Made by a program: the position numbers and the translations under genes. From positions 310,001 through 374,000 of the forward strand of contig JBNKWQ010000007.1 in NCBI GenBank assembly GCA_050299855.1: 64,000 bases of DNA, written 5' to 3'. The stretch's first letter is position 1, and every line of letters starts with the position of its first letter. The notes under the pieces are model-generated. The model ran no database searches. It saw nothing but the letters and a program-made list of their open reading frames with translations, and was not told the origin of the DNA. The DNA comes from Hahella sp050299855. Lineage in GTDB: Bacteria > Pseudomonadota > Gammaproteobacteria > Pseudomonadales > Oleiphilaceae. Shown one piece after another: positions 8,781 through 17,655 of the stretch.

Positions 8781-9378
8781 AAGGACCTGAACAGAGACAG
8801 AAAAATGATTCTGGATATTTATTGAACTTAGCAGTCAGGCAGCAGGCTGCAAGTTATGAGTACTGCGTAGTACGCGGATTGGGCAATCAAGAGCCTGATC
8901 TGCAGCGTGAACAGATTTCAGTTGCAGAACTATCGGGCTTGATTCAGGTGTGTCGCTGTTTTGCGACCTTTAGATGCTTGATTTATAAGAGAATATTGCT
9001 GTGCTTGCGAATTGTTGTCGCCATTCGGCGACATATTAGGGGCCTTATCTGCCGGATATTTGGTCCTTCTAATTAGAATATTTCGTAAGCTATTGATATA
9101 TATATTAAATTAATTGTTGGCATTGTAATTGATATATACCTGTTGGAAGGGAGGCCGATGTGGTGTCCGCTGGCGACCTGATGTTCACATGGAGTTGAAC
9201 AGGATTTCACAAGGAAGTGGAATCGCATCCGTAGGAATCCGGGCAGTGTCATACCAACTTCTGATGGTAGCAGGCCAGACGGTAGACCGAAGGCATCCTT
9301 TGTCCATCGCCATTGAAATAGGAAAGATATCGGCTGGGCCGTATCGTTTTCTGAAACAAACACAATGAGGAAAGTTCT
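8781..9378. other. 600-bp intergenic region, AT-rich at 9060-9150
   Basis: No convincing gene on either strand. It holds a perfect small hairpin gtcgccattcggcgac (9017-9032) and an AT-rich stretch (9080-9140) that could carry the promoter of the EF-hand gene, although I could not pick out confident -35 and -10 boxes. Confidence 0.4.
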
Positions 9379-9660
9379 ATGAAGAACAGTTTAGTAAAGG
9401 AAATTGCAGCACTATCATTGGCCGCTCTGGTTGCGGGCAGCGCATTTGCGGATGAAACCCAAGATGCGGAAATGTTGAAATCAGAAGCTGAATTCGTATC
9501 TCTTGATGCTGATAAGAGCGGCGCTTTGTCTCAGGACGAAGCCGCAGCTGATCAAGCTTTGGCTGAAGCTTTTGCCACTACTGACGTTGACCAGGACGGT
9601 CAGATCAGCAAGCAAGAGTTCATTCTGTATAGCGGTGACGCTACCGCTGCAGGGAACTGA
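9379..9660 (+). CDS. Exported EF-hand calcium-binding protein
   Basis: 93 residues. A Sec signal peptide (about 1-24, ending GSAFA) is followed by a short acidic protein with two canonical EF-hand loops, DADKSGALSQDE and DVDQDGQISKQE, each with Asp/Ser ligands at 1, 3 and 5 and Glu at 12. It should bind Ca2+ in the periplasm or outside. GAGGAAAG precedes the ATG. It is convergent with glrR, and the inverted repeats after its stop probably end both transcripts. Partner unknown. Confidence 0.85.
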   Translation: MKNSLVKEIAALSLAALVAGSAFADETQDAEMLKSEAEFVSLDADKSGALSQDEAAADQALAEAFATTDVDQDGQISKQEFILYSGDATAAGN

Positions 9661-9675
9661 TTTACACAGTTCCTG

Positions 9676-9701
9676 GTGGGTTCCGCTCCAGTGGAACCCA
9701 C
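9676..9701 (+). terminator. Hairpin after the EF-hand gene
   Basis: Perfect 9-bp stem gtgggttcc/ggaacccac with an 8-nt loop, 15 bases past the stop codon. There is no proper T-tract, so termination strength is uncertain. Confidence 0.5.
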
Positions 9702-9714
9702 TAATTTAGCGTCT

Positions 9715-9734
9715 TAGAAAGACTTGTCTTTCTA
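9715..9734. terminator. Palindrome between convergent genes
   Basis: A 20-bp inverted repeat, tagaaagac-tt-gtctttcta, lies between the convergent EF-hand and glrR genes. It may work as a bidirectional terminator or RNA-end stabiliser. Confidence 0.45.
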
Positions 9735-9808
9735 GCCCTGTTGATGTCGTTAATTAAACTCTTCCTTTGGGTTGCCGGCCTCTTTGCTTAGTATTCCAGT
9801 TCGGTGGA

Positions 9809-11146
9809 CTATTGATTCTTGAAGATGGCCGGATCTATTTCATATTTTCCCAGTAATTTGTAGAAATCGGTGCGGTTTCGCTGTGCCAGTTTGGCTGCCT
9901 GGCTGACGCTACCGTTGGTGATCGCCAGTACCTTCTGCAAATATCCCGCTTCAAACTGTGCCCGTGCATCATTGAAAGAAGGAAACTCCGGAGCCCGGTT
10001 AGCCAGTGCCTGTTTAATCAGTGCTGCACCGATAATTGGTGTCGTGGTCAGTGCCATGGTTTGTTCTACCACGTTTACCAGTTGCCTGATGTTGCCTGGC
10101 CAATGTGCCTCACAGAGCAGTGCCAAAGCTTCAGGCGCCATACCCTTGACGAATCCGTCCCGAACCTGCTTGCGGTTGGCGAGCAAATGCTGCACCAGCG
10201 CGGGAATATCCTCACTGCGTTCGTCCAGAGACGGCAGATTGAAGTTGACCACATTCAGTCGGTAGTAAAGGTCTTCCCGGAATTCCTGGGCTTTCATGGC
10301 TTCTTCCAGATCCCGATGGGTCGCGGATATCACCCTGACGTCCACGGCGACTGACTCCAACGACCCCAGAGCCCGCACCTGCCGCTCCTGCAGTGCGCGC
10401 AGTAGTTTCACCTGCAAAGCCAGTGGCATGTCTCCGATTTCATCCAGAAACAGCGTACCTCCTTCGGCAGAACGAAATAGCCCCGCATGGTTCTTAACCG
10501 CCCCTGTAAATGCCCCTTTAATGTGACCAAACAGTTCTGATTCCAGAAGCTGTTCCGGCAGGGCGCCACAGTTAATGGCCACAAAAGGCTTGTCCGCGCG
10601 GGGGCTGGCTTTGTGAATGGCTCTGGCAAGGACTTCTTTACCGGTACCACTGGCACCGGTAATGAGGATATTCACATCCGATTGCGCCGCCATTTTAGCC
10701 TGCTCCAGCAACTGCTCCATGGCTTTGCTGTTCGTAATAATATGCTCGCGCCAGCTATCGGGAAGGTGGTGATGGGAATGGGTCATGGCACGTTCAATCG
10801 TGCCGATAAGGTGTTCTTTTTCAATTGGCTTGGTCAGGAAGCCGAAGACACCTTGCTGGGTCGCTGACACCGCCTCAGGGATAGTACCGTGGGCGCTCAT
10901 AATAATGACGGGTAAACCGGGATAACGATGCTGGACTTCAGAAAATAGGGCCATGCCGTCCATTTCGTCCATGCGTAAATCTGATATCAGCAGGTGAACA
11001 GGTTCTCCCTGCAGTTGTTTCAGGGCGGTCTGGCCGGAGGTTGCCGTGGAGACCTGGTAACCCGCCGACTCCAGCCGGATCGTGAGCAGTCGCAGCAAAC
11101 TGGTGTCATCATCGACGAGTAGGATATGGGAGTGACTTGGACTCAT
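9809..11146 (-). CDS. glrR: Sigma-54-dependent response regulator GlrR (QseF)
   Basis: 445 residues: receiver with phospho-acceptor Asp near residue 56 (SDLRMDEMDG), AAA+ domain with GASGTGKE, GAFTGA and GGTLFLDEIG, and a C-terminal Fis-type HTH (NGSVSQAAKLAQRNRTDFYK). The assignment rests on gene order: a QseG-like lipoprotein gene and a GlrK-like kinase gene lie directly upstream, as in the enterobacterial glrK-qseG-glrR operon, where GlrR drives sigma-54 promoters of glmY and rpoE. No glmY-like small RNA was recognised in this window. An 87-bp gap separates it from the lipoprotein gene. Confidence 0.88.
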   Translation of the reverse strand: MSPSHSHILLVDDDTSLLRLLTIRLESAGYQVSTATSGQTALKQLQGEPVHLLISDLRMDEMDGMALFSEVQHRYPGLPVIIMSAHGTIPEAVSATQQGVFGFLTKPIEKEHLIGTIERAMTHSHHHLPDSWREHIITNSKAMEQLLEQAKMAAQSDVNILITGASGTGKEVLARAIHKASPRADKPFVAINCGALPEQLLESELFGHIKGAFTGAVKNHAGLFRSAEGGTLFLDEIGDMPLALQVKLLRALQERQVRALGSLESVAVDVRVISATHRDLEEAMKAQEFREDLYYRLNVVNFNLPSLDERSEDIPALVQHLLANRKQVRDGFVKGMAPEALALLCEAHWPGNIRQLVNVVEQTMALTTTPIIGAALIKQALANRAPEFPSFNDARAQFEAGYLQKVLAITNGSVSQAAKLAQRNRTDFYKLLGKYEIDPAIFKNQ

Positions 11147-11233
11147 GGGTCGCTAGTATCCTTGGATTTTTTGACTGGAGAGTTTTGTGCTGCAGGTGCT
11201 TTCATACCGCTATTCCCGCAGGCTTGATACAGC

Positions 11234-11851
11234 CTAAGGCTCTGTTTGGGTGGCTTTCTTCTCGGTCAGATTCTGCTCGATATTGGTTAAGGCATCGATT
11301 TGCTCTTTAAGCTGGGCCACTTCAGCCTGCAACGATTCCTGGTTTTTTTCCAGCGAAGCGATTTTGGCATTCAATCTGGAAACTTTCTGGTAATACTGCA
11401 ACCTCCGTTCCAATTCTTCAGATAACCATAGCCGGTATTGTTCTATTTCTGAATTGACGGTCTGTTTGCTCAGCATCTGCAGGATTTCTCTGGCTTTGAG
11501 CCAGTGTTTATAGCTTTCATCCGGCACCCCCAACAGGGTGGCCTGTTCCATCGCCAGAGTTTGTTGATCCGCGGCACTGACGGCGTCTTTGGTCAAAGCA
11601 TCAATAGTGACCAGTCTTGCCTGGCGTTCATCAGAGGTAAATTCAGAAGCCATGCCATATTTATCCATCCAGGAAACCAATGGCAATACGACAGGGGGGG
11701 GGGCTGCTTCAGCTTTAACCGGCACTTCCCTCACTGGTTGCTCCGGTGTAAGTACAGAAAAACGAGGTTTTTCCATCAACATCAATTCTTGTATTTTGGC
11801 GCAACCACTTATTCCGGTTACGACGACAAGCACTATGGCTAGGTATTTCAT
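11234..11851 (-). CDS. qseG: QseG-like outer-membrane lipoprotein
   Basis: 205 residues. The signal peptide ends in lipobox VTGISGC (Cys near residue 17), followed by a proline-rich linker and a long C-terminal coiled coil (about 125-195, EKNQESLQAEVAQLKEQIDA). In enterobacteria QseG helps activate the QseE/GlrK kinase; its place here between kinase and regulator genes supports the same role. Its start overlaps the kinase stop (ATGA). A run of ten C bases (forward 11694-11703) encodes the Pro-Pro-Pro linker; gain or loss of one base would truncate the protein near residue 50. Confidence 0.75.
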   Translation of the reverse strand: MKYLAIVLVVVTGISGCAKIQELMLMEKPRFSVLTPEQPVREVPVKAEAAPPPVVLPLVSWMDKYGMASEFTSDERQARLVTIDALTKDAVSAADQQTLAMEQATLLGVPDESYKHWLKAREILQMLSKQTVNSEIEQYRLWLSEELERRLQYYQKVSRLNAKIASLEKNQESLQAEVAQLKEQIDALTNIEQNLTEKKATQTEP

Positions 11852-13374
11852 ATCACTGGGCCAAATGTTCCTTGAGTAAACTCGCTCAGATCCGAACGCT
11901 CCTGCAAAACCTCAACCGGCAGGCGGATACTGAAGCAGATATTATTGGGCTGATTGGCAGATAAAATAAGCTCACCGCCCTGGGCATGGATACACTCACG
12001 CGCCACAGATAAACCTATCCCTGAACCTTTGACGGCACCCGAGCGCCGCATGGAGCCCTGATAGAAAGGCTCAAAAATATGTTGTACTTCTGCCGGCGCG
12101 ATGGGGGTGCCTATGTTACGCACCTGTATTTCCAGGCCGGTGTCATTAGGATTCCAGAGAATCCATATCTTGCCATTTTTGGTCCCATACGCAATGGCAT
12201 TAGACACCAAATTATCCAGGGTCGTGGCAATCCTTTCCCGGTCTGCGGCCAGTGTCACAGGTGGGCCGCCCAAGCAAAGCTTTTGGCCACTTTGCGATAG
12301 CCGCAGCCAATGCTGCTGTAATACTTCAGCAGCCAGCTCATTCAGATCAAACTGACTTGGCCGGTTAGGGCTGCTGAGAGAGCCATGTTTGTGGTTCGCC
12401 TGCGCATCATAATTCAAACGATTGAATTGCAACAGGTTTTCGATTAGTTTTTGTAGCTGTTTACCATTTTCATCCACCAGTCTGACAACTTCCCTTTGCG
12501 GGGCTGACAGGGGGCCAACCAGCTCGTCCTGTAGCAGCGAGGTGCCTTCTCTGATACTGGATAATGGTGTTTTCAGTTCGTGGGAAACATGGCGTAAAAA
12601 CTGTTGTTTCTGTTCCTCAACCTGAGCCAGGCGATCCTGCAGCGTATTCAGTTCCTCTGCCAGTTTAACCAGCTCCACCGGGCCATATAGCCTGATAGGG
12701 CGGGGTTGTCCATTGCCGAGACGCCTTATGGCCAATTGCAGGCGGCCGATCGGACGTACAATCAAGACAGTAAACAGCGCAATCAACAGCAATGTCACCG
12801 GTACCAGAAACAGCGCGGATTGGAATACACCCTGACGGACCTCTGCTGCTTTGTGGCCCAGTGCTCCAAGTCGGGACTCCGAATAATTTCGGGTGAGTTG
12901 CAGCAACTGATCCAACCCGGTTTGCATGGCACTGATTTCACTCAGACTGTTAATCAACTCAACGCTCTTGGGTGGTGCGACTTCGAGTGTCTCAGCCAAT
13001 TGCTCCTCAGCCTGATTGATATCGGCCAGTAATGCCTGTGCTTCATTCGCTGCCAGGACACGCCCAATGGTCTCTAGAGGCGTCAGCAGAGCGTTGGCTG
13101 TTGTCGCATAAAGATCCAGCAGTGATTTATCTTCGAGAACAATGTACTGGCGGGCAATACGTTCCATATCGATAAGTGCGGCACGGGCGCTGCGACCACT
13201 TTCTGCCAGCATTACCGATTCCTGTGTCACCTGGCGGCTGTCCAGGGTCAGTGTCTGCAGGGAAATGGCAGTGGAATACAGCAACCAGGCCAGGGGTGCA
13301 ACCACTACCATCAGGGCCAGTACGACCAGTTGCCAAACCGCCTGGGGTTGTAGAATTTTGAGAAAGTAACTCAT
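11848..13374 (-). CDS. glrK: Sensor histidine kinase GlrK (QseE)
   Basis: 508 residues from the ATG at 13374: membrane segment (WQLVVLALMVVVAPLAWLLY), periplasmic helical sensor, second membrane segment (FLVPVTLLLIALFTVLIV), HAMP, HisKA with FLRHVSHELKTPLSSIREG, and an ATPase domain with N-box DNLVSNAIAYG, VRNIGTPI in place of the usual DxGxG G1 box (Asn variants are common), FEPFYQGS and GSGIGLSVA. I prefer 13374 because the protein then begins like GlrK. The frame is open to an ATG at 13479 inside apt, which would add 35 unlikely residues. Acts on GlrR. Confidence 0.85.
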   Translation of the reverse strand: MSYFLKILQPQAVWQLVVLALMVVVAPLAWLLYSTAISLQTLTLDSRQVTQESVMLAESGRSARAALIDMERIARQYIVLEDKSLLDLYATTANALLTPLETIGRVLAANEAQALLADINQAEEQLAETLEVAPPKSVELINSLSEISAMQTGLDQLLQLTRNYSESRLGALGHKAAEVRQGVFQSALFLVPVTLLLIALFTVLIVRPIGRLQLAIRRLGNGQPRPIRLYGPVELVKLAEELNTLQDRLAQVEEQKQQFLRHVSHELKTPLSSIREGTSLLQDELVGPLSAPQREVVRLVDENGKQLQKLIENLLQFNRLNYDAQANHKHGSLSSPNRPSQFDLNELAAEVLQQHWLRLSQSGQKLCLGGPPVTLAADRERIATTLDNLVSNAIAYGTKNGKIWILWNPNDTGLEIQVRNIGTPIAPAEVQHIFEPFYQGSMRRSGAVKGSGIGLSVARECIHAQGGELILSANQPNNICFSIRLPVEVLQERSDLSEFTQGTFGPVI

Positions 13375-13435
13375 GCCCGGGCCGTGTTGACTCCCTGTTA
13401 ATCCCTCTCTTTGACGTTTTTTGCCGAGATAGAGG

Positions 13436-13984
13436 TTATTCGCCTTCGAATTCGCAGATGGAAAAGACTTTAAAGCCATCCTGACCTAGCCGCGAAGATC
13501 CGCCCAGATCGGGCAGATCAATGACGGCGGCACACTCAATAATAATGCCACCCAGTTGCTTGATCAGGCTGGCAGCGGCAAGCAGTGTTCCGCCGGTAGC
13601 AATAAGATCATCCACCAACAGGACCTTATCTCCTGGCTTGATCGCATCCTGATGCAATTCCACTTCCGCCTCGCCGTATTCCAGTTGATAAGAGGCTGAC
13701 ACTGTAGCGAAAGGCAGCTTGCCTTTCTTCCGTATAGGCACAAAGCTGGCGTTAAGCTCGTAGGCCAGAGGTGCCCCGAGAATGAATCCTCTGGCATCGA
13801 CACTGGCGATAACGTCAATTTCCTCTCCGTGGTATCGATGCACAAAGGCATCGATAAGTTTACGGAATACTGTCCGATCCTGCAGTGCCGGGGTAATGTC
13901 TCTGAACATGACGCCTGGCTGTGGCCAGTTGGGGACCGTACGGATGGCGTTTTTAACTAATTGATTGAAATAGGGTTGTTGCAT
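13436..13984 (-). CDS. apt: Adenine phosphoribosyltransferase
   Basis: Converts adenine and PRPP to AMP (purine salvage, cytoplasm). 182 residues, normal length. The PRPP-binding motif VLLVDDLIATGGT is at 121-133, with family segments PGVMFRDITP, DVIASVDARGFILGAPLA and PIRKKGKLP. It lies upstream of glrK on the same strand, 61 bp from the preferred kinase start, so they may be co-transcribed. The 15-bp repeat copy 2 lies about 115 bp upstream of its start. Confidence 0.95.
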   Translation of the reverse strand: MQQPYFNQLVKNAIRTVPNWPQPGVMFRDITPALQDRTVFRKLIDAFVHRYHGEEIDVIASVDARGFILGAPLAYELNASFVPIRKKGKLPFATVSASYQLEYGEAEVELHQDAIKPGDKVLLVDDLIATGGTLLAAASLIKQLGGIIIECAAVIDLPDLGGSSRLGQDGFKVFSICEFEGE

Positions 13985-14098
13985 AAATCTGGCTCGGAAG
14001 GTCTATCAAATTGATGCCGTTGTATGGAACTGCAAATCATGGGCAAGTTTACTCTCCCTTTCTAACCAGTGCCATGTTTGCAACCTGCCGGGAGGGCG

Positions 14099-14113
14099 AA
14101 CGTCAACAGACCC
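14099..14113. repeat. 15-bp repeat, copy 2
   Basis: Second copy of aacgtcaacagaccc (the other is at 3613-3627). On the minus strand it gives TTGACG upstream of apt, but no good -10 box lies 16-18 bases downstream of it. Confidence 0.5.
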
Positions 14114-14132
14114 TAAGCGCTTCCATTAACTT

Positions 14133-15026
14133 CTAACACCTGGCAAAACTAACTTCCTGTAACAACCTCAGGGGGCCGGTTGCGCGCAGGCTCACCAGCT
14201 GCTCTGGATTCCTGGCCAGTAGGGTGCCTGCAAATCCCAATGAATTCACCGACATTCCCTCAAAATGCTCGCGTTGCCTGGGTACCATAAGAGACCAGCG
14301 CTGGGTCATTAACAGATTATAGGCGCCGGGTTGTGACTGGTGGCCGGTGTTAAGTTTCAGCATCTTCAGGCTTTGCAGGTAATCCTCAAATCGAGTGTGG
14401 GCGGAAAACTCAGTCCAGCTTCGGAACCGATGCTGAAAATTAAAGGCGGGGACTTGCGTTCCGTCGCCGGGCAATGCTTCCAGGTATTGATTCAGCGGTA
14501 TAGGGTTGGTTTGATCTGGCTCCCTGTGTTCTGTGTCTGATGGTCCTGGTAGTGGAATGGCCTGCAAGTGTTTGTGACGCTGGCTGGCTCCGGCGAGTTT
14601 GCCGCCATTGAAGAATATCAGCGAGGGCAGGGCCTTTAAAACCGCTTCTGCTGCTTGAAAGTCTTCCAGAGTCAGGGCTTCGGTCTGCTCCTGAAACTCT
14701 GCTGTTACCACAAGAAAGTGGTTGGGAATCACATTAAATTTGTTAAGCAGACAGACATAAGCCTGATCAAGATGACCTACATAGAGGTCCTGATCGAAAG
14801 GTAAAAATGGATTACTGGCAATTCTGGGGGCGGAACCATCTTCGCTGAGCGTCGCTGCAGCCTTCCGCTGTTTACTTCCAGCCAGGACCCTAAAGGTAAA
14901 GGTGAGGTCTGCATCATGACACATCTCGACCTGGGTGTTGATGGGCTGTAGAGCTCCCACTTCGAGCCCATGCTCAGTGGCCCGGTTCAGGGCCTGGTGA
15001 AAATTTTCTGGCGTTAAAATAAGCAT
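14133..15026 (-). CDS. ATP adenylyltransferase / Ap4A phosphorylase family
   Basis: 297 residues. The HIT-related active-site motif is HKHLQ at 151-155 within GASQRHKHLQAIPLP, as in yeast APA1/APA2 and related bacterial enzymes, where the middle His forms the nucleotidyl intermediate. Further family segments are NPFLPFDQDLYVGHL, NKFNVIPNHFLVVT and YNLLMTQRW. These enzymes phosphorolyse diadenosine tetraphosphate to ADP and ATP, removing an alarmone-like nucleotide. Nearby apt fits adenine-nucleotide metabolism, though a gap of about 150 bp separates them. Confidence 0.88.
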   Translation of the reverse strand: MLILTPENFHQALNRATEHGLEVGALQPINTQVEMCHDADLTFTFRVLAGSKQRKAAATLSEDGSAPRIASNPFLPFDQDLYVGHLDQAYVCLLNKFNVIPNHFLVVTAEFQEQTEALTLEDFQAAEAVLKALPSLIFFNGGKLAGASQRHKHLQAIPLPGPSDTEHREPDQTNPIPLNQYLEALPGDGTQVPAFNFQHRFRSWTEFSAHTRFEDYLQSLKMLKLNTGHQSQPGAYNLLMTQRWSLMVPRQREHFEGMSVNSLGFAGTLLARNPEQLVSLRATGPLRLLQEVSFARC

Positions 15027-15117
15027 ATTTGGTGAAATTCAGGAGGGCTGCGGTTAGCAGCCCCTGCCAGGAGAGTTGTTGCCAACTGGCTAATCAATGA
15101 GTGATGGGGTCTTGGGA

Positions 15118-15663
15118 TCAGGCGGCACCCAGCGCTGCGTGAGGGGATTTGCATAGTTCCGAGCCATCGGACCAGTGATAGGTCATCTGGATAATGCGGG
15201 CGTCGGAACTGGCCCGATGACGACGCAGGCCCAGCATTTGTTCCACCCGTTTGAGGGTTGGGTGCCAGACGGATTTTTGTGATTCGGACATCAGCGCGCT
15301 GAGTGGTTCGACCTTGAACTCCATACGTTTATCTGCTTCCTCGAAAAGCAGGGACAGCCAGGCATAATCCTGCCCCCAGGCGTCCGAATAAACAGTTTCG
15401 TTACTCAGGTGGTGGTTGAGCATATTGGCGACATCGGCCACTTCTCTGCCACGAACTTCCAGCAGCTCGTGGGTCAGGCCGTGGATTTTTGCGGCCTCGG
15501 CATCCCAGCTGGTCCAACTGGGTTGAGGTTTGATCAGACTACAGAAAGAAGTTCCGTCACTGCCGATAAATCCGACCTCGATCGGGTAACTGCCCTGACC
15601 AAATCCTGAGGCTTCCACGTCAATGATAATAGGTAAGTTTTGCTTACTGGTTTTAGCTGTCAT
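15118..15663 (-). CDS. DEDDh-type 3'-5' exonuclease family protein, paralogue A
   Basis: 181 residues. RNase-T-like exonuclease fold: Exo I IIIDVEASGFG (DxE), Exo II region TVYSDAWGQDYAWL with Asp, and Exo III HRASSDARI (His and Asp). The conserved SYPIEVG and AAKIHGLTHELL segments are also in the paralogue at 25225. I start at ATG 15663; an in-frame ATG at 15753 would put an AT-rich, promoter-like stretch with an A8 run into the coding sequence. Substrate unknown, nucleic acid expected. Monocistronic. Confidence 0.75.
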   Translation of the reverse strand: MTAKTSKQNLPIIIDVEASGFGQGSYPIEVGFIGSDGTSFCSLIKPQPSWTSWDAEAAKIHGLTHELLEVRGREVADVANMLNHHLSNETVYSDAWGQDYAWLSLLFEEADKRMEFKVEPLSALMSESQKSVWHPTLKRVEQMLGLRRHRASSDARIIQMTYHWSDGSELCKSPHAALGAA

Positions 15664-15825
15664 GACAACACCATTAGTGCTTGATTTAATTGTTTTTTTT
15701 ATTGTGTAAACAGTCTCTGATAATGCCTGGAGGCTGTCACTACGGTGCATCAAGGATGTGGCAAAATGATGAATCCTGCAACCCCCTTTATAAGCCTTTG
15801 AATTTGGTAGTAGTTAATGCCCTTC

Positions 15826-15851
15826 CATAAACGGCAGGGAGGCCGTTTATG
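15826..15851 (-). terminator. Hairpin after the asparaginase gene
   Basis: Perfect 10-bp stem cataaacggc/gccgtttatg with a 6-nt loop, 13 bases beyond the ansA stop. No T-tract follows on the minus strand, so it could equally be an RNA-stabilising hairpin. Confidence 0.4.
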
Positions 15852-15863
15852 AATGAAGACCGA

Positions 15864-16877
15864 TTAGTATGTGAGTTCTCCCGCCAGAGCAATGGTCATG
15901 GTGTGTCTGATCTCTTCAGCGCTTAGATCCTGGGCGCAGAGATGATGCAATTTGGTAAAGGCCGCCTCTACGGTTATGTCGGCAGCAGAGGTCAATCCGG
16001 TCTGTGCCAGCTCTGAACCGGCTGCGTAGCTGTCACTTTTAACGCTGCCCGTAGTGCATTGGGTCAGGTTCACCAGAACCACGCCGCGCTGATGAGCAGA
16101 CTCCAGCGCCTTCAATAAGGTCTTATCCATGCTGGGGCCATTGCCTACCCCATAGGTTCGCAGAATCAGGGCCCGGCAGGGTGGTTGGGTAAGCAGTTCC
16201 ACCACTGCGGCTTCAAGGCCGGGATACAATGACAGTACTCGCACTTGATTGGTGGCGTAATCCGGCAATTGAAAACGGGTGGCTGGCGGCATGGGCAAGA
16301 TGGCAGTTGAATTCAGTTCGATATAGATCCCCACTTCCGCCAGTTCTGGATAGTTGGGGCTGGCGAAGGCTTCAAAGCCGGTGGCTTTGAGTTTGCTGCT
16401 GCGATTGCCCCTTAGCAGGTGGTCATTGAAGTAGAGGCAAACTTCCGGGATCTCGAAACTACTGGCTAGTTCAATGGCGGTTACCAAATTGCTTTGAGCG
16501 TCATTGCGCAATTCACTCAAGGGAATCTGTGAGCCGGTTACGATGACGGGCTTGGTCAGCCCCTGCAGCAGAAAAGACAGCGCAGATGCCGTGTAGGCCA
16601 TGGTATCGGTGCCATGCAGGACGACAAAGCCATCATAGTCGTCATAGCGGCTGGCTATATCACTGGCCATACGCTGCCAGTCGGTGGGGCGAATGTTGCT
16701 GCTGTCGATAGGGTCTGGATATTCGTAAAGGTCATACTGAGGCATGTCCACCGAAATCCGCGGTGGAATCTTGAGATCGATTAATCGCTGCAAACCGCCG
16801 ACGGGAACATAACCCATGGGCGAACGCACCATGCCTATGGTACCGCCGGTATAAAGAATCAGGATGCGTTTATGCAT
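15864..16877 (-). CDS. ansA: Type I L-asparaginase
   Basis: Hydrolyses L-asparagine to aspartate and ammonia. 337 residues. Both catalytic threonine motifs are present: ILYTGGTIGM at the N terminus and VLHGTDTMAYTASALSF near residue 85; VTGSQIPLSELRNDAQ also matches the family. No signal peptide, so the cytoplasmic type I enzyme. I use ATG 16877 with GAGGA about eight bases upstream; a TTG 15 bases earlier is in frame. The start overlaps the end of the upstream hydrolase gene closely, so translation is probably coupled. Confidence 0.9.
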   Translation of the reverse strand: MHKRILILYTGGTIGMVRSPMGYVPVGGLQRLIDLKIPPRISVDMPQYDLYEYPDPIDSSNIRPTDWQRMASDIASRYDDYDGFVVLHGTDTMAYTASALSFLLQGLTKPVIVTGSQIPLSELRNDAQSNLVTAIELASSFEIPEVCLYFNDHLLRGNRSSKLKATGFEAFASPNYPELAEVGIYIELNSTAILPMPPATRFQLPDYATNQVRVLSLYPGLEAAVVELLTQPPCRALILRTYGVGNGPSMDKTLLKALESAHQRGVVLVNLTQCTTGSVKSDSYAAGSELAQTGLTSAADITVEAAFTKLHHLCAQDLSAEEIRHTMTIALAGELTY

Positions 16878-16881
16878 GGTG

Positions 16882-17655
16882 TCAGTCCTCAACTTTCATG
16901 AATCGCTTGACCACTCGGGCAAAGAGTTCGGGTTTTTCTGCGTGTAACCAGTGGCCAGTATTGGGAATGACTTTGACCTCTGCGTTGGGAAACAGGCTGG
17001 CTGTGTGCTCCCGGTATTGGGGAATGATGTAGTCCGAGACTCCGCCTTTGATGAATAACAATGGGCCGGTGAAAGGACGAATGCTGGTCTGGCCAGCCAT
17101 GATATGGGAATACTGATCCCGGATGGCCCCCAGGTTCATTCGCCACTGAAACCCACCTGAACCCTGTTTGACCAGGTTTTTTAACAGGAACTGACGGATG
17201 GCCACTTCCGGTACATGTGGCTTCAATAATTCATCCGCCTGTTGGCGCGATGGCAGGGTGGCCGGATCTATCCGGCTAAGTCCCTGAAAAATGCTGTCGT
17301 GGTGATGGCTATACTGAACCGGCGCAATATCTGCCACAACTACCTGATGAACTCGTTCGGGAAAACTCAGCGCCAGCTGCATGGCGGTTTTGCCCCCCAT
17401 GGAATGTCCCAGAACATGAGCACTATCCAGGCCGGCACTATCCAGGTACCCGCATACGTCTTCCGCCATACAGGGATAATTCATCTGTGGATGGTGGGGA
17501 GAGCGGCCATGATTACGTAAATCCAGCATATGCAGTTCGAAATGTTCGTTCAGCAGTCGTGCAATACCGCCAAGATTTTCCATCGACCCGAATAGCCCAT
17601 GCAGCAGCACCATTGGCGGGCCGCTGCCCTGTACGCGATGATTAAGTTTTAACAT
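16882..17655 (-). CDS. Alpha/beta hydrolase, YbfF-type esterase
   Basis: 257 residues, alpha/beta-hydrolase fold: oxyanion segment LLHGLFGSMENLG, nucleophile elbow GHSMGGKTAM (Ser near residue 84), DIAPVQYSHHH as in E. coli YbfF, and catalytic His in NTGHWLHAEKPE. E. coli YbfF cleaves acyl esters, including acyl-CoA-like substrates, in vitro. The gene overlaps the DUF1722 gene upstream by 7 bp and lies 4 bp from ansA, so the three form an operon. Confidence 0.85.
   Translation of the reverse strand: MLKLNHRVQGSGPPMVLLHGLFGSMENLGGIARLLNEHFELHMLDLRNHGRSPHHPQMNYPCMAEDVCGYLDSAGLDSAHVLGHSMGGKTAMQLALSFPERVHQVVVADIAPVQYSHHHDSIFQGLSRIDPATLPSRQQADELLKPHVPEVAIRQFLLKNLVKQGSGGFQWRMNLGAIRDQYSHIMAGQTSIRPFTGPLLFIKGGVSDYIIPQYREHTASLFPNAEVKVIPNTGHWLHAEKPELFARVVKRFMKVED

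Noticed and set aside
8822..9076. 84-codon frame on the plus strand beginning at TTG
   Set aside because: No Shine-Dalgarno, TTG start, Cys/Arg-rich composition unlike neighbours and no recognisable family; likely non-coding.
9117..9132. Sigma-54-like sequence ttggcattgtaattga upstream of the EF-hand gene
   Set aside because: The -24 half looks good, but the essential GC of the -12 element is GA, so it should not function; no activator evidence.
9073..9363. 96-codon frame on the minus strand upstream of the EF-hand gene
   Set aside because: It covers the AT-rich promoter region of the EF-hand gene, has no ribosome site and no family resemblance.
13375..13479. 35-residue N-terminal extension of GlrK reaching into apt
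   Set aside because: It would overlap apt by 44 bp and adds residues not expected before the first membrane segment.
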